Part shown: positions 44,721 through 55,200 of the stretch, piece after piece | How positions within the stretch are numbered: position 1 is the first letter of the stretch | Layout: every line of letters starts with the position of its first letter | Source: Lysobacterales bacterium | Lineage (GTDB): Bacteria; Pseudomonadota; Gammaproteobacteria; Xanthomonadales; Marinicellaceae | NCBI GenBank assembly: GCA_027067055.1 | Contig: JAMOMK010000129.1 | Span: 1-64,000 of the forward strand | Length of the DNA stretch: 64,000 nucleotides | Direction of reading: 5' to 3' | Program-made: the position numbers and the translations under genes | The notes under the pieces: generated by a model | What the model was told of the DNA's origin: nothing | The model's input: only the letters and a program-made list of their open reading frames with translations | Databases searched by the model: none

Positions 44721-45511
44721 CGTTTTCTGTATTTGTTGGCTTTTCCTGCAAATAAACCGCGAGCAATCCAATCAGGCATAGCACTACTTAGAGCTGCAAT
44801 AACTCGGTTTATTTTACCGTTAACTTTAAAAGGTTTGTTTTTTTCTACCGCATCAATTCCTTGAGAAACAACATCTTTGCTAGACATCCACATAAACTTT
44901 GGCAACTTCGATACCATTTTACGAGTCCCATTGGCATCATGAAATTCGGTGTAAGTAAAGCCCGGGCATAAAGCGGTGACATGTATGCCTTTACCTTTGC
45001 CCTCAAGATGTAAGCTATGCGAAAAACGTATAACAAATGATTTTGTAGCACCATATAGTGTGTGCCCTGCTGTTGGTGGGGCAAATCCAGCCAGTGAAGC
45101 AACGTTTATGATGCGACCATATTTGTTTGTTAGCATTTGTGGATAGAACAGGTGACATAATTCCACTAAAGAATTGAGCATAACTTGTAAAGAATCATTG
45201 TGGGTTTTCCAATTATTTTTCTCAAAATCGCCAGGGACTCCATAACCTGCATTATTGACTAACATCGCAACATCTAACTCCTTGTCTTGGCAATAGTTAA
45301 ATAATTTCACAGGGATAGATTGATCACTTAAATCAGCTGTATAAATACGAATATCAATCCCAAAGTCTCGACCTAATTGTTGAGATAATTCCTTGAGTTT
45401 CTCTTCTCTACGGGCAATAAGCACTAAATTCCAACCTTTCTTCGCCAGTTGTTGAGCAAATTCTTCACCAATACCTGCAGAAGCCCCAGTTATGAGAGCA
45501 TATCTTTTCAT
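44717..45511 (-). CDS. Short-chain dehydrogenase/reductase (classical SDR)
   Basis: The 264-residue protein has ITGASAGIGEEFAQQLAKKGW for NADP binding (the Arg-rich VLIARREEKL after strand 2 favours NADP), NNAGYGVPGDF, and the active site NVASLAGFAPPTAGHTLYGATKSFV with Ser, Tyr and Lys in the usual spacing. It belongs to the group of SDRs close to DltE-like or 17-beta-HSD-like proteins, so the substrate is unknown. It is divergent from cmoA and coupled to the coiled-coil protein gene. Confidence 0.88.
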   Translation of the reverse strand: MKRYALITGASAGIGEEFAQQLAKKGWNLVLIARREEKLKELSQQLGRDFGIDIRIYTADLSDQSIPVKLFNYCQDKELDVAMLVNNAGYGVPGDFEKNNWKTHNDSLQVMLNSLVELCHLFYPQMLTNKYGRIINVASLAGFAPPTAGHTLYGATKSFVIRFSHSLHLEGKGKGIHVTALCPGFTYTEFHDANGTRKMVSKLPKFMWMSSKDVVSQGIDAVEKNKPFKVNGKINRVIAALSSAMPDWIARGLFAGKANKYRKR

Positions 45512-45566
45512 ATTTATTTCAAAATTTTATATCGTAATTTACTATTATTGCATAAAATCATACCCC

Positions 45567-46313
45567 ATGGGAAATGATGATAAAAATAACAGCAAAGATA
45601 CTTTATTTGAACAGCAGTTTGAATCGGTTAAATCTTTTGCTTTTGACCAGCAAGTTACCGATGTTTTTGCAGACATGATACAGCGTTCTGTGCCAGGCTA
45701 TGACTCAATATTGAAATCAATTGCTATGTACTGCATGCAATATGCACAAGATGACAGTAATATTTATGATTTGGGTTGCTCACTTGGAGCGGTTGCAATC
45801 ACAGCTGCACAAGCTACAAAATCCATCGATTGTCATATAATTGCTGTTGATACATCTGAGCCGATGGTCAAAAATTGTCAACAAATTGTTGCTATGAAAA
45901 AGTTAACAGATAGAATTGCTGTTCGCTTAGATGATATTAATAAAATTGCAATTGATAATGCCAGTGTTGTGGTAAGCAATTTTACTTTACAGTTTATACC
46001 GAAAGACAATAGATTGGCTGTTATTGAAAAGATTTATAATGGATTAAATCCTGGAGGTATATTTATTTTATCGGAAAAATTTACAGCAGATGGTAACAAA
46101 GATGAATTTTTGATAAACCATTACCACGCCTATAAAAAATTAAATGGTTATTCAAATAAAGAAATTCAAGCAAAGAGACAGGCGCTTAAAGATGTACTGG
46201 TCCCCGACTCATTGACTGAAATAGAATTACGTTTAAAATCAGTTGGTTTCAATACAACCATCAAATGGTTTCAATGTTTTAACTTTGCCTCATTTATCGC
46301 TATCAAAGACTAA
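45567..46313 (+). CDS. cmoA: Carboxy-S-adenosyl-L-methionine synthase CmoA
   Basis: CmoA makes carboxy-SAM from SAM and prephenate for wobble-uridine modification of tRNA. ATG 45567 was chosen, giving 248 residues; the frame to 45492 adds a hydrophobic leader unlike CmoA. SAM-binding YDLGCSLGAVAITAAQA and the later FTLQFIPKDNRLAVIEKIYNGLNPGGIFILSEKF are family blocks. The stop overlaps the cmoB start by 1 bp, as in many gammaproteobacteria. Confidence 0.94.
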   Translation: MGNDDKNNSKDTLFEQQFESVKSFAFDQQVTDVFADMIQRSVPGYDSILKSIAMYCMQYAQDDSNIYDLGCSLGAVAITAAQATKSIDCHIIAVDTSEPMVKNCQQIVAMKKLTDRIAVRLDDINKIAIDNASVVVSNFTLQFIPKDNRLAVIEKIYNGLNPGGIFILSEKFTADGNKDEFLINHYHAYKKLNGYSNKEIQAKRQALKDVLVPDSLTEIELRLKSVGFNTTIKWFQCFNFASFIAIKD

Positions 46314-47275
46314 TGTTAACTTTATATAAACCATTTTGGAAGAAATTAGAAGCGCTAGGGTTTCCTGAAAATGATGTGTCCTCCTTGCAGAATTTAACAT
46401 CTGCCAAGTTGAAAAATCCAGTACAAGGGGATTATCCACGATGGTTTGAGGCTTTATCAAGCTTACCACCAATTACAGCCAACAATGTAGGTTTTTCCAG
46501 TAATGCGATTACTTGTCAGGGCGATGAATTTGATGGAACATTGATTAAGCAATGTTATCAAGGGTTAATGCCTTGGCGAAAAGGACCTTTTGATGTATTT
46601 GATTGCTTTATTGATTCTGAATGGCAGTCGTGGATGAAGTGGAACCGTATTCAAGATAAATTACCAGAGCTTGAAAACAAACTTATCCTTGATGTTGGCT
46701 GTGGTAACGGTTACTACTTGTTTCGGATGAAAGCTAGTAGACCTTTACTGTTGATGGGTGTTGACCCAGGTTTATTGCAAGTCATGCAGTTTTGGAGTAT
46801 TGAAAAATATGCTCAATCTCAAGCGGCTATTTTGCCTTTGGCGATGGAAAATTTGCCCAAAAACTTAGCTTATTTTGATGTCGTATTTTCAATGGGCGTT
46901 TTGTACCATAGAAAATCCCCAGTTCATCATATTATGGAGCTAGCAACCACTATAAAGCAAGGCGGGCATCTGGTTTTAGAAACACTGATTGTTGATGGTA
47001 ATGAAATGACATGCTTACTACCCACGGGACGTTATGCCCAAATGCGCAATGTCTGGTTTTTACCTTCTGTGCTCATGTTAACTATCATGCTTGAACGTAA
47101 TGGTTTCAAGAATGTTCAATGTGTTGATGTGAGCGAAACAACAATGCAAGAACAGCGTTCCACTAAATGGATGCAATTTCATTCGTTAGATAAGTTTCTC
47201 AGCGAAGACAAGACAAAAACTATCGAAGGTTATGCCTTGCCTAAGCGAGCGACTTTAGTGGCAGAAAAGAAATAA
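46313..47275 (+). CDS. cmoB: tRNA U34 carboxymethyltransferase CmoB
   Basis: CmoB uses the carboxy-SAM from CmoA to convert 5-hydroxyuridine-34 to cmo5U in tRNAs that read NNN wobble codons. The 320-residue protein has the N-terminal CmoB domain (LPPITANNVGFSSNAITCQGDEFDG), KGPFDVFDCFIDSEWQSWMKW, and the methyltransferase motif LILDVGCGNGYYLFRM near residue 125. YFDVVFSMGVLYHRKSPVHHI and a C-terminal RSTKWMQFHSLDKFL are conserved. The convergent kbl gene ends 4 bp later. Confidence 0.95.
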   Translation: MLTLYKPFWKKLEALGFPENDVSSLQNLTSAKLKNPVQGDYPRWFEALSSLPPITANNVGFSSNAITCQGDEFDGTLIKQCYQGLMPWRKGPFDVFDCFIDSEWQSWMKWNRIQDKLPELENKLILDVGCGNGYYLFRMKASRPLLLMGVDPGLLQVMQFWSIEKYAQSQAAILPLAMENLPKNLAYFDVVFSMGVLYHRKSPVHHIMELATTIKQGGHLVLETLIVDGNEMTCLLPTGRYAQMRNVWFLPSVLMLTIMLERNGFKNVQCVDVSETTMQEQRSTKWMQFHSLDKFLSEDKTKTIEGYALPKRATLVAEKK

Positions 47276-47279
47276 TTGA

Positions 47280-48467
47280 TTAATTGGTTACAAATTCTTT
47301 CTTTACTTGAGCAAAGCAAGATAAGGCTTTATCTAAATCTTCACGAGAATGTGCAGCTGAGATTTGTAAGCGAATTCTTGCTTTATCTTTTGGTACTACA
47401 GGGAAGCTAAAACCAATACAATAAATGCCCAATTCCAACAATCTATCTGCCATGTTTTTAGCTAATTTTGCATCATAAAGCATGATAGGAACAATGGCAT
47501 GAACCTCACCGCTGACATCAAAACCCAGTTTGACAATTTCTTCTCTAAAATACTTTGTATTTTCATTCAGTTTATTGCGTAATTCATTGGATTTATTGAG
47601 TAATTCAAAAACTTTAATACCCGCAGCAACTAATGGTGGTGGCAAAGTGTTAGAAAATAAATACGGACGTGAGCGTTGACGAAGTAGGGCAATGATTTCT
47701 TTTTTGCCAGAAGTAAAGCCACCAGAGCCGCCACCTAATGCTTTGCCAAGAGTTGAGGTAAATATATCAATTTTGTCCAAAACCCCACATAATTCAGCAG
47801 AACCACGCCCCGTTGGGCCAGTAAATCCAGTTGCATGAGAGTCATCCACCATAATCATGGCATCGTATTTTTCTGCTAATTCAACAATTTTATCTAATTT
47901 GGCAATAGTTCCATCCATACTAAAAACACCGTCAGTAACAATCAGGCGAATATTGGCATCTTGTGAGTCGATTAAGCATTGTTCTAGGTTGTGCATATCA
48001 CTGTTTTTGTAGCGAAATCGTTTGGCTTTACATAAACGAACACCATCAATTATGGATGCGTGGTTTAATTCATCGCTAATAATAGCGTCATCAGCAGATA
48101 GAATTGTTTCAAAAAAACCACCATTAGCATCAAAACAAGAAGAATACAAAATAGTGTCTTGTGTCCCTAAAAACTCACTAATAGATTTTTCCAGTTCTTT
48201 GTGCAAATCTTGAGTGCCACAAATAAAACGTACCGAAGCCATTCCAAAGCCATGAGTTTGCAATGCATTTGTCGCTGCGGCTATAATTTCTTTGTTATCG
48301 GCTAAGCCTAAGTAATTATTAGCACAAAAATTAATCACACTAGTGCCATCAGGCAAAGTGATATGTGCAGATTGCGGGCTGGTAATTATACGCTCATCTT
48401 TGAATAAACCTGCATCTTTGATTTCTTGGAGGATTTTTTGTAATTGCTGCTGAGTTTTATTGTTCAT
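47280..48467 (-). CDS. kbl: 2-amino-3-ketobutyrate CoA ligase
   Basis: This PLP enzyme cleaves 2-amino-3-ketobutyrate with CoA to glycine and acetyl-CoA, the second step of threonine breakdown. ATG 48467 was chosen over a TTG at 48479, giving 395 residues. [28 protein letters not shown] and the PLP-lysine motif [14 protein letters not shown] are present. Its usual operon partner tdh is at 50409, separated by about 1.9 kb carrying two genes on the opposite strand. Confidence 0.95.
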   Translation of the reverse strand: MNNKTQQQLQKILQEIKDAGLFKDERIITSPQSAHITLPDGTSVINFCANNYLGLADNKEIIAAATNALQTHGFGMASVRFICGTQDLHKELEKSISEFLGTQDTILYSSCFDANGGFFETILSADDAIISDELNHASIIDGVRLCKAKRFRYKNSDMHNLEQCLIDSQDANIRLIVTDGVFSMDGTIAKLDKIVELAEKYDAMIMVDDSHATGFTGPTGRGSAELCGVLDKIDIFTSTLGKALGGGSGGFTSGKKEIIALLRQRSRPYLFSNTLPPPLVAAGIKVFELLNKSNELRNKLNENTKYFREEIVKLGFDVSGEVHAIVPIMLYDAKLAKNMADRLLELGIYCIGFSFPVVPKDKARIRLQISAAHSREDLDKALSCFAQVKKEFVTN

Positions 48468-48604
48468 ATTAAAGGGCAAATATTTTAAGAATAGTTTATC
48501 TTAACAAAAATAATGTTGCTAGTTAAATTAATTCAACTTTAAAGAGGGTTTTGCATATCTTTGGAGTATAATAAAATACGAAACCAAACTTTGTATTTAC
48601 CTAA

Positions 48605-49681
48605 ATGACTTTATTAATTCTGATTGCTAGTGCTTCAATATTCTTTTCTTTTTTATGCTCTATTCTTGAAGCTGTTTTACTAAGTGTCACTCCAACATTT
48701 ACTAATATCAAAAAGAAAGAAGGCAAAAAATACGCACATGCCTTAGAGCAACTCAAAAATGACGTTGATAAACCACTCATAGCAATACTAACACTCAATA
48801 CTGTCGCACATACTGTTGGGGCAATTTTGGTAGGTGTGCAGGCTGAAAAGGCTTTTGGTTCTGGCAATAACATCGTGGGTACAGTTTCAGTTATCATGAC
48901 TTTGTTGATTTTAGTTCTTTCTGAAATTATTCCAAAAACTATAGGAGCAACATACTGGAGGGAGCTTGCAGGAATCTCTACTAGAATATTAACATTGCTA
49001 ATTTTTGTCTGTAAATGGACAGGTATCATCTGGGCGCTGCAATTGTTTACAAAGCTTTTCGGTAAAAGTAACCATGGTCAAAGCATTTTAAGCAGGGAAG
49101 ACTTTCACGTAATGACCGATATTGCCCATGAAGAAGGTGTTTTTGAAGAATCAGAGTCTAAAGTTATTAAAAATCTATTGAATTTTAAAAACATTTTGGC
49201 CAAGGATATAATGACTCCAAGAACCGTGTTAAAAACAGCATCAGAGGAACAAACCGCAAAAGATTTTTTCGATAAAAATAAAAATCTACAATTTTCAAGA
49301 ATACCTGTTTATAAAGATGATAGTGATGACATTACGGGTTATATTTTAAAAGATGATGTATACAAAAATGTTGCTGAAGATAATAATGAAATAAAACTGG
49401 CAGATTTAAAGCGTGAGTTATTGATTGTTCTTTTAAATGCACCAATACCTGATTTATTTGAAAAGTTTATTCAGAAAAAAGAACACATCGCTTTAGTTGT
49501 TGATGAGTACGGCTCGACTGCTGGTTTGGTAACTATGGAGGATGTTATTGAAACGTTGCTAGGTCTGGAAATTATGGATGAAAGCGACACTAGCTCCGAC
49601 ATGCAGCAACTGGCTAGGGAAAACTGGCAAAAACGAGCAAAACGTCTAGGGATTATAGATAATAACGAAAAAACTTCATGA
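48605..49681 (+). CDS. CNNM (DUF21)-CBS membrane protein, CorC/HlyC-like
   Basis: The 358-residue protein has a DUF21 (CNNM) membrane domain with four hydrophobic segments (about 1-145), including LTLNTVAHTVGAILVG and VLSEIIPKTIGATYWR. A CBS pair follows at about 190-330, with DIMTPRTVLKTA, LQFSRIPVYKD and HIALVVDEYGSTAGLVTMEDVIETLLG. Such proteins are linked to Mg2+/Na+ homeostasis. There is no C-terminal transporter-associated CorC_HlyC domain, so it is a short form. Its stop overlaps by 4 bp the start of the broken gene at 49678. Confidence 0.88.
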   Translation: MTLLILIASASIFFSFLCSILEAVLLSVTPTFTNIKKKEGKKYAHALEQLKNDVDKPLIAILTLNTVAHTVGAILVGVQAEKAFGSGNNIVGTVSVIMTLLILVLSEIIPKTIGATYWRELAGISTRILTLLIFVCKWTGIIWALQLFTKLFGKSNHGQSILSREDFHVMTDIAHEEGVFEESESKVIKNLLNFKNILAKDIMTPRTVLKTASEEQTAKDFFDKNKNLQFSRIPVYKDDSDDITGYILKDDVYKNVAEDNNEIKLADLKRELLIVLLNAPIPDLFEKFIQKKEHIALVVDEYGSTAGLVTMEDVIETLLGLEIMDESDTSSDMQQLARENWQKRAKRLGIIDNNEKTS

Positions 49682-50400
49682 AAAGTAGTTCTAAATATTT
49701 AATCATAGCTATTGTTACATTTATTGTAGGCTATATTTTTTTAAGACAGGCGTATTTTTCTACCTCAGAGATTCCATTTGCCCAAGAAATCATCTTATTA
49801 GTGTTGGGAACAATTGCTACCATTGCAATTACTGCGGCGCTATTAAATAAACAGAGTGAAATTGAACTAGAAAAAGAGCAACGAGTCAAAATATTTGATT
49901 TAAAATCAGACACCTATTTTGGACTAATCGACTTTATACCCAAATCCCGATATAGAAAGTACGATGATAGCACAAGTCCTTAATGCACCTAGAAAACCCA
50001 GAAAAAGCTTCATCACCAATGAGGTGACTTTAGTTTTTCTTGATTTCCTATGCACATCAGTTACTTGCACTCTCAAACGCATTTCTATATCGGGATTTGG
50101 GTTATAGAAAAAGTGATAATTCAGGGCGAGATAGACAAAAAAGATTTAATCCAACTCGAATTTTTAACTCATAAAATTTCAACAATTGCATCACTTGATG
50201 TCTTAAAAGAGTACTCCAACTTTATTAATGTGATAAAAACGACATCCAGAGACAAACAAATTACTAGCTTAGAGTCAGAAGAGCTGTCCTTAAGTCTAGC
50301 TAAACTATGCGGAATGATACGCTATGATTTAATTGCCAGTGATTCAAAATCTCAAATTGAGATACAAAAACTTATCGAAAACAATATTGATAAAATCTAG
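49678..50400 (+). pseudogene. Small two-helix membrane protein gene interrupted by a MITE
   Basis: The start ATG overlaps the CNNM stop (ATGA). The first 87 codons, to ATA at 49936-49938, encode two membrane helices (about 7-24 and 36-56), then a charged stretch ending YFGLIDFI. A 163-bp element plus a TTATA duplication (168 bp) then interrupts the frame with several stops. From GAA 50107 the same frame continues for 97 codons (EKVIIQGEIDKKDL...) to TAG at 50398-50400. Deleting the insert gives one 184-residue protein. Today only a truncated 101-residue product could be made from the native start. No known family is recognised. Confidence 0.82.
49939..50101. mobile_element. 163-bp MITE with perfect 20-bp terminal inverted repeats (IS1380-type ends)
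   Basis: The left end CCCAAATCCCGATATAGAAA (49939-49958) is the exact reverse complement of the right end (50082-50101). The element is flanked by TTATA on both sides (49934-49938 and 50102-50106), a 5-bp target duplication. The IS end at 511-530 differs from this repeat at one of 20 positions. The 123-bp interior encodes nothing recognisable and shares no clear similarity with the visible IS interior. It was most likely moved by a transposase of the IS1380 type. Confidence 0.88.
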
Positions 50401-50408
50401 AGCACTAA

Positions 50409-51428
50409 TCACCACTTACAAACAACCTTGCCACATTGCCCTGACTGCATTAAGTCGAAGCCTTTTTGGAAATCATTTATGTCTATTGTGTGCGAGTGTG
50501 CTTTGGATAAATCAAAGCCAGTGCGTAACATTTGGGTCATTTTATACCATGTTTCAAACATTCTTCGTCCATAAATACCTTTGACTTCAAGACCTTTGAA
50601 AATAATATCATCCCAGTCTATTTGAGTAGATCGAGGTAAAATACCAAGAAGGGCAATTTTTCCTCCGTGGTACATAGCTTTGAGTAAATCATTAAATGCA
50701 TGTGGGTTTCCTGACATTTCTAATGCCACATCAAAGCCTGTTATATTTAGTTCATCCATGACATCACGTAAACGTTCTTGAGTGACATTAATGGTTCTAT
50801 CGGCGCCAATATTTTTTGCTAGTTTTAAGCGGTAATCGTTGATGTCGGTAATAACAACATTACGCGCACCAACATGTTTACAAATTCCTGCGGCTATAAT
50901 GCCAATGGGACCAGCTCCAGTAATGAGTACATCCTCACCAATAACATCATAAGCTAAAGCACAATGGGCTGCATTTCCATAAGGGTCAAAGAATGAAGCA
51001 AGCTCTGATGATATTTCATCGTGAATTGGCCATAAGTTTTTGGCAGGAACTGAAATGTATTCGGCAAAGGCACCATCACGGTTGACTCCAATACCTATCG
51101 TGTTTGGGCACAAATGTTGAGTCCCTGCACGACAATTTCGACAAACACCACAAGTAATATGACCTTCTGCACTGACACGTTTGCCAATTTCATAGCCACT
51201 AACCTCACTGCCGAGTTCTACAATTTCACCCACAAACTCATGACCAATTACCATCGGTGTTTTGATGGTTTTTTGAGACCATTCATCCCAGTTGTAGATA
51301 TGTAAATCTGTTCCACAAATCGCCGTCATTTCGACTTTTATCAAAACATCATTATGACCGATTTTAGGCATAGGAACATCTTCCATCCAGATGCCTTGTT
51401 TTGGGTGTTTTTTGACGAGTGCTTTCAC
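50409..51428 (-). CDS. tdh: L-threonine 3-dehydrogenase
   Basis: Tdh oxidises threonine to 2-amino-3-ketobutyrate with NAD. The 339-residue zinc alcohol-dehydrogenase-type protein has the catalytic zinc site [16 protein letters not shown] and [12 protein letters not shown]. The structural zinc lobe is [15 protein letters not shown], and the Rossmann loop is [37 protein letters not shown] is a Tdh signature. The partner kbl lies downstream on the same strand but beyond an opposite-strand insert. It is divergent from the MepA-like gene. Confidence 0.95.
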   Translation of the reverse strand: MKALVKKHPKQGIWMEDVPMPKIGHNDVLIKVEMTAICGTDLHIYNWDEWSQKTIKTPMVIGHEFVGEIVELGSEVSGYEIGKRVSAEGHITCGVCRNCRAGTQHLCPNTIGIGVNRDGAFAEYISVPAKNLWPIHDEISSELASFFDPYGNAAHCALAYDVIGEDVLITGAGPIGIIAAGICKHVGARNVVITDINDYRLKLAKNIGADRTINVTQERLRDVMDELNITGFDVALEMSGNPHAFNDLLKAMYHGGKIALLGILPRSTQIDWDDIIFKGLEVKGIYGRRMFETWYKMTQMLRTGFDLSKAHSHTIDINDFQKGFDLMQSGQCGKVVCKW

Positions 51429-51506
51429 TAGAATATACTTGAATGTTAAAAAATAGATTATAGCACTTATCTTGTTGTTGACTAAGCGATATGTTATATT
51501 TCTAAG

Positions 51507-52178
51507 ATGAAAAAAGTCATTATTGTATTGTTATTATTCACCATAACCACTCAAGCAAAGATGAGTCAGTGTTTTGGCACAACATCACAGGGTCGAATTG
51601 AAAATTCGATACAATTACCACCCAAAGGTGATAATTTTATTATTTACAATAGCTTGGGGAGTTTGCTTGGTCGTAACTATGTTCACTCTAAAGTATACGA
51701 TGCAGTGATTAATAGTTATGCAAAACTTACAGAGTCTTACCCAAGAGCTAAGTATAAATACGGTGAAACAGGCTGGCAAAATGGTGGTGAATTCAAACCA
51801 CACAAAACCCATCAAAATGGTTTGTCTGTTGATTTTATGGTTCCAGTTACTGATGAAATAGGTAATTCGGTTTATTTTGATAGTGATTTGTCTAATAAAT
51901 TTGGTTATGGTATTAATTTTGATAAGAATGGAAAATACAAAGCATATACTATTGATTTTGAAGCGATTGCTTTACATTTAGTGCAATTACATCAAGAGTC
52001 TTTAAAGCAAGGCATTGATATTTGGCGAATTATTATTACTCCAGAATACCATTCAAAATTATTCCAAACAACACAAGGTAAATACCTACAAAAAAATCTA
52101 AGCTTTATGAAAAATAAAGCATGGATTCGGCACGATGAACATTACCATGTAGATTTTAAAGTTAAATGTAAAAATTAA
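51507..52178 (+). CDS. MepA-like (penicillin-insensitive murein endopeptidase family) protein
   Basis: The 223-residue protein has a signal peptide ([17 protein letters not shown]) and the metal-binding blocks of the MepA/M74 and related LAS peptidases: [17 protein letters not shown] (about 97-113, HxxHQxGLxVD) and [12 protein letters not shown] (about 208-219). It probably cleaves peptidoglycan cross-bridges in the periplasm. Several regions differ from E. coli MepA, so exact bond specificity is not assigned. It precedes the gdh gene by 65 bp and may share transcription with it. Confidence 0.82.
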   Translation: MKKVIIVLLLFTITTQAKMSQCFGTTSQGRIENSIQLPPKGDNFIIYNSLGSLLGRNYVHSKVYDAVINSYAKLTESYPRAKYKYGETGWQNGGEFKPHKTHQNGLSVDFMVPVTDEIGNSVYFDSDLSNKFGYGINFDKNGKYKAYTIDFEAIALHLVQLHQESLKQGIDIWRIIITPEYHSKLFQTTQGKYLQKNLSFMKNKAWIRHDEHYHVDFKVKCKN

Positions 52179-52243
52179 TGTAAATATATTTTTATGGGAG
52201 TATAATTTCAGTCTGAATTTTACAATATTTTAGGGGACTAAAA

Positions 52244-55200
52244 ATGTTTGGTTTATCAACCGAAGCTCATAAAAAGCACATTCAATCTGTCAAAAGGCAT
52301 ATTAAAAAAATTGACTCATCTTCTCTTTTTCCACTCTATTCAAAAACGACTGAATTATTTTTTGGTGGGATGTCGGGACAAGAAATTCAATTCCATTCAA
52401 ACCAACATTGGGCGCACGTCATCATTGATTTTGTTAAATCAATTAAAAAAATGCCAGAAAACTCATCGGTAATTCGTGTATTTAACCCACAAATGAAGAT
52501 TTGTGGTTATGAAAACAATCACACAGTCATACAAGTGAGTTGTAAAGACATGCCGTTTTTAGTGGATTCTGTAGCATTGGCATTTACTAAATTAGGGTTG
52601 GAAATGGAGCTTATGACACACCCTGTAGCTCATGTGACTCGATCAAATGCTGGTGTCATAAAAGAACTTGATAAAACATCTGAGTCAAAAGAATCATGGA
52701 TGCATATTGAAACACATAAAATTATTGATGAAGCTTTATTGCAAAAATTACAAGCTGAATTAGAGTTGGTCATTAATAAAGTCTCTGCTTGTGTTAGTGA
52801 TTGGAAACAAATGCTGGAGACAATTACTGACGCCAAAAGCTCAATAAATGAATTTGATAACAAAACAACCCACACTAAGCAATTGAAGTTTATTGATTGG
52901 TTGCTCGATGATAACTTCACTTTTTTAGGCTACCAATATTACCAAGTTAATTCTGGTGATAAATCTAAGTCTTTTAGTGCACAGAATAAATCGGCTTTAG
53001 GTTTATTTAAGTCCAAGAAATATTTAACGGATGTTGATTCTTTGATAGATAAACAATACCAAGTTAAAAAGCAATCAGACTTACTTATCATTACTAAACT
53101 CAATGCGCGTCCACGCATACACCGTGAAGGGACTCTTGACTATATTGGCATTGTTGTAGTTGATGATAAAGGCAGGGTCATGGGTGAGCATAGATTCGTC
53201 GGGCTATTTACCTCTGCAGCCATCAATACACGACCTTGGGATATTCCCTATATTAATGAAAAAGTCAAAGGCGTTATTAAACGTTTTAAATTTGAAAGAA
53301 GCAGTCATACTGGTAAGCATATTATTCATATAATAGAAACTTTGCCTCGTGATGAGCTCATGCAATCAAGCAGTGATGAATTGTTCAATACTATATATTC
53401 TATATTGACTATTGCTGAACGCCAAAAATCTAATGTCACCTTTAGGCAGGATAAATTTAAACGCTTTTATGCTTTTTTGGTTCATATTCCTCGAGATAAA
53501 TTTAATACTCAGGTGCGTGAAACCATCCAAGACATTTTGGCTTCAGAAGTTAATGGTACACATATTGAATTCCAAGTTAAGATTGAAGAAACCAATTTAA
53601 CTCGCTTGTATGTAACGGTTTATTCAGAAGAGTTGTATGAACTTGATACGGATTCAATCGAAGATAAAATATCGCAGGCATTACGCTCGTGGCAGGATGA
53701 GTTGGAAGAGATACTCATTGAAAAACATGGCGAAGAATATGGGTATCAACTGAGTAAAAAATATGCCTCTAGTTTTCCAATGGCGTATATTGAAGATGTC
53801 TCACCTAACGTGGCAGCCTATGATGTCGAAAATGCAGCAAAACTAAGTGACAACGACGGCTTGGAATTAAGTTTATATCGACCTAAAGACATCAGTCGCA
53901 ATATATTTAGATTTAAAATATTCAGATGTGAAAACACTATTCCATTAAGTGAAGTGTTGCCTGTATTAGAAAATTTAGGGTTATTAGTTGTTCGCGAACG
54001 CCCGTATAAAATTTCACTTGATAATGATAAACAATTTTGGATTCAAGATTTTGACTTGTCCTTAGTTCGAGGAAAAGAGCTGGAGTTGGATTTAGTCAAA
54101 GACCGTTTTAAAGAGGCCTTTAAAGAGATAGTCAATGGTGTTGTTGATAATGATGGATTTAACAAGCTTTTGATTCTCGGTGGTTTATCTTCGCGTCAAA
54201 TTATTATTTTACGTGCTGTTAGTAAATATTTAAAGCAAACGAACCTGCCATTTTCACAAGATTATATTGAAGAAGCATTGATTGCACAGTCACATATTTC
54301 TCGTTGGTTGATTGAACTATTTAGAGTGCGTTTTGCCATTTTTTTAGAGGATTTGAGTACAAAAGAACATAAGCAATATTTGCAGCAGTTTAAAGGTAAG
54401 TTTGACACTCAATTAAAACATTTGGGCTTAAGTATAACCGAGCACCAACAAAATGCTTTAGATGAATATTTTGGAGCGGCAAAGTTTAATCGTAAACGCC
54501 AAGAGAAAAAAGCACTAAAAGTGATTAGTTCCTTGTTGGATTCTGTTAGTTCTCAAGATGAAGATAATATTATAAGGGCTTATAGCGAAGTTATCTTAGC
54601 AATGCTACGTACCAACTTTTATCAAGAAAATGAAGCGGGTGAATTTAAAGAGTATGTTAGTTTTAAACTAAAGTCTTCCAAAGTACCACAAATGCCAAAA
54701 CCTGTGCCATTTAGAGAGATTTTTGCTTATTCTCCTCGATTTGAAGCGGTTCATTTGCGAATGGGTGAAGTTGCTCGTGGTGGCTTGCGTTGGTCGGATC
54801 GTTACCAGGATTTTAGAACCGAAGTCTTGGGCTTGATGAAAGCACAAAATGTTAAAAACTCTATTATTGTTCCTGTTGGATCTAAAGGTGGGTTTGTCTG
54901 CAAACAACTGCCAAGCAATGGCGATAGAGATGCTTTCATGAAAGAGGGCATTGCCTGTTACCAAAACTTTATCCGCAGCATGTTGGATTTAACTGATAAT
55001 ATTGTCGCAGGAAAAATTGTTCATCCACAAAATGTCATTCGATATGATAAAGATGATCCTTATTTAGTTGTTGCTGCCGATAAAGGAACCGCGACATTCT
55101 CTGATATTGCCAATGGCATTTCAGCAGACTATGGCCATTGGTTAGGTGATGCCTTTGCCTCTGGTGGCTCAATAGGATACGACCATAAAGCCATGGGAAT

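Noticed and set aside
49678-49983. Two independent small genes (49678-49983 and 50050-50400)
   Set aside because: They are two halves of one frame cut by the MITE; the last codons of the first and first codons of the second are element sequence.
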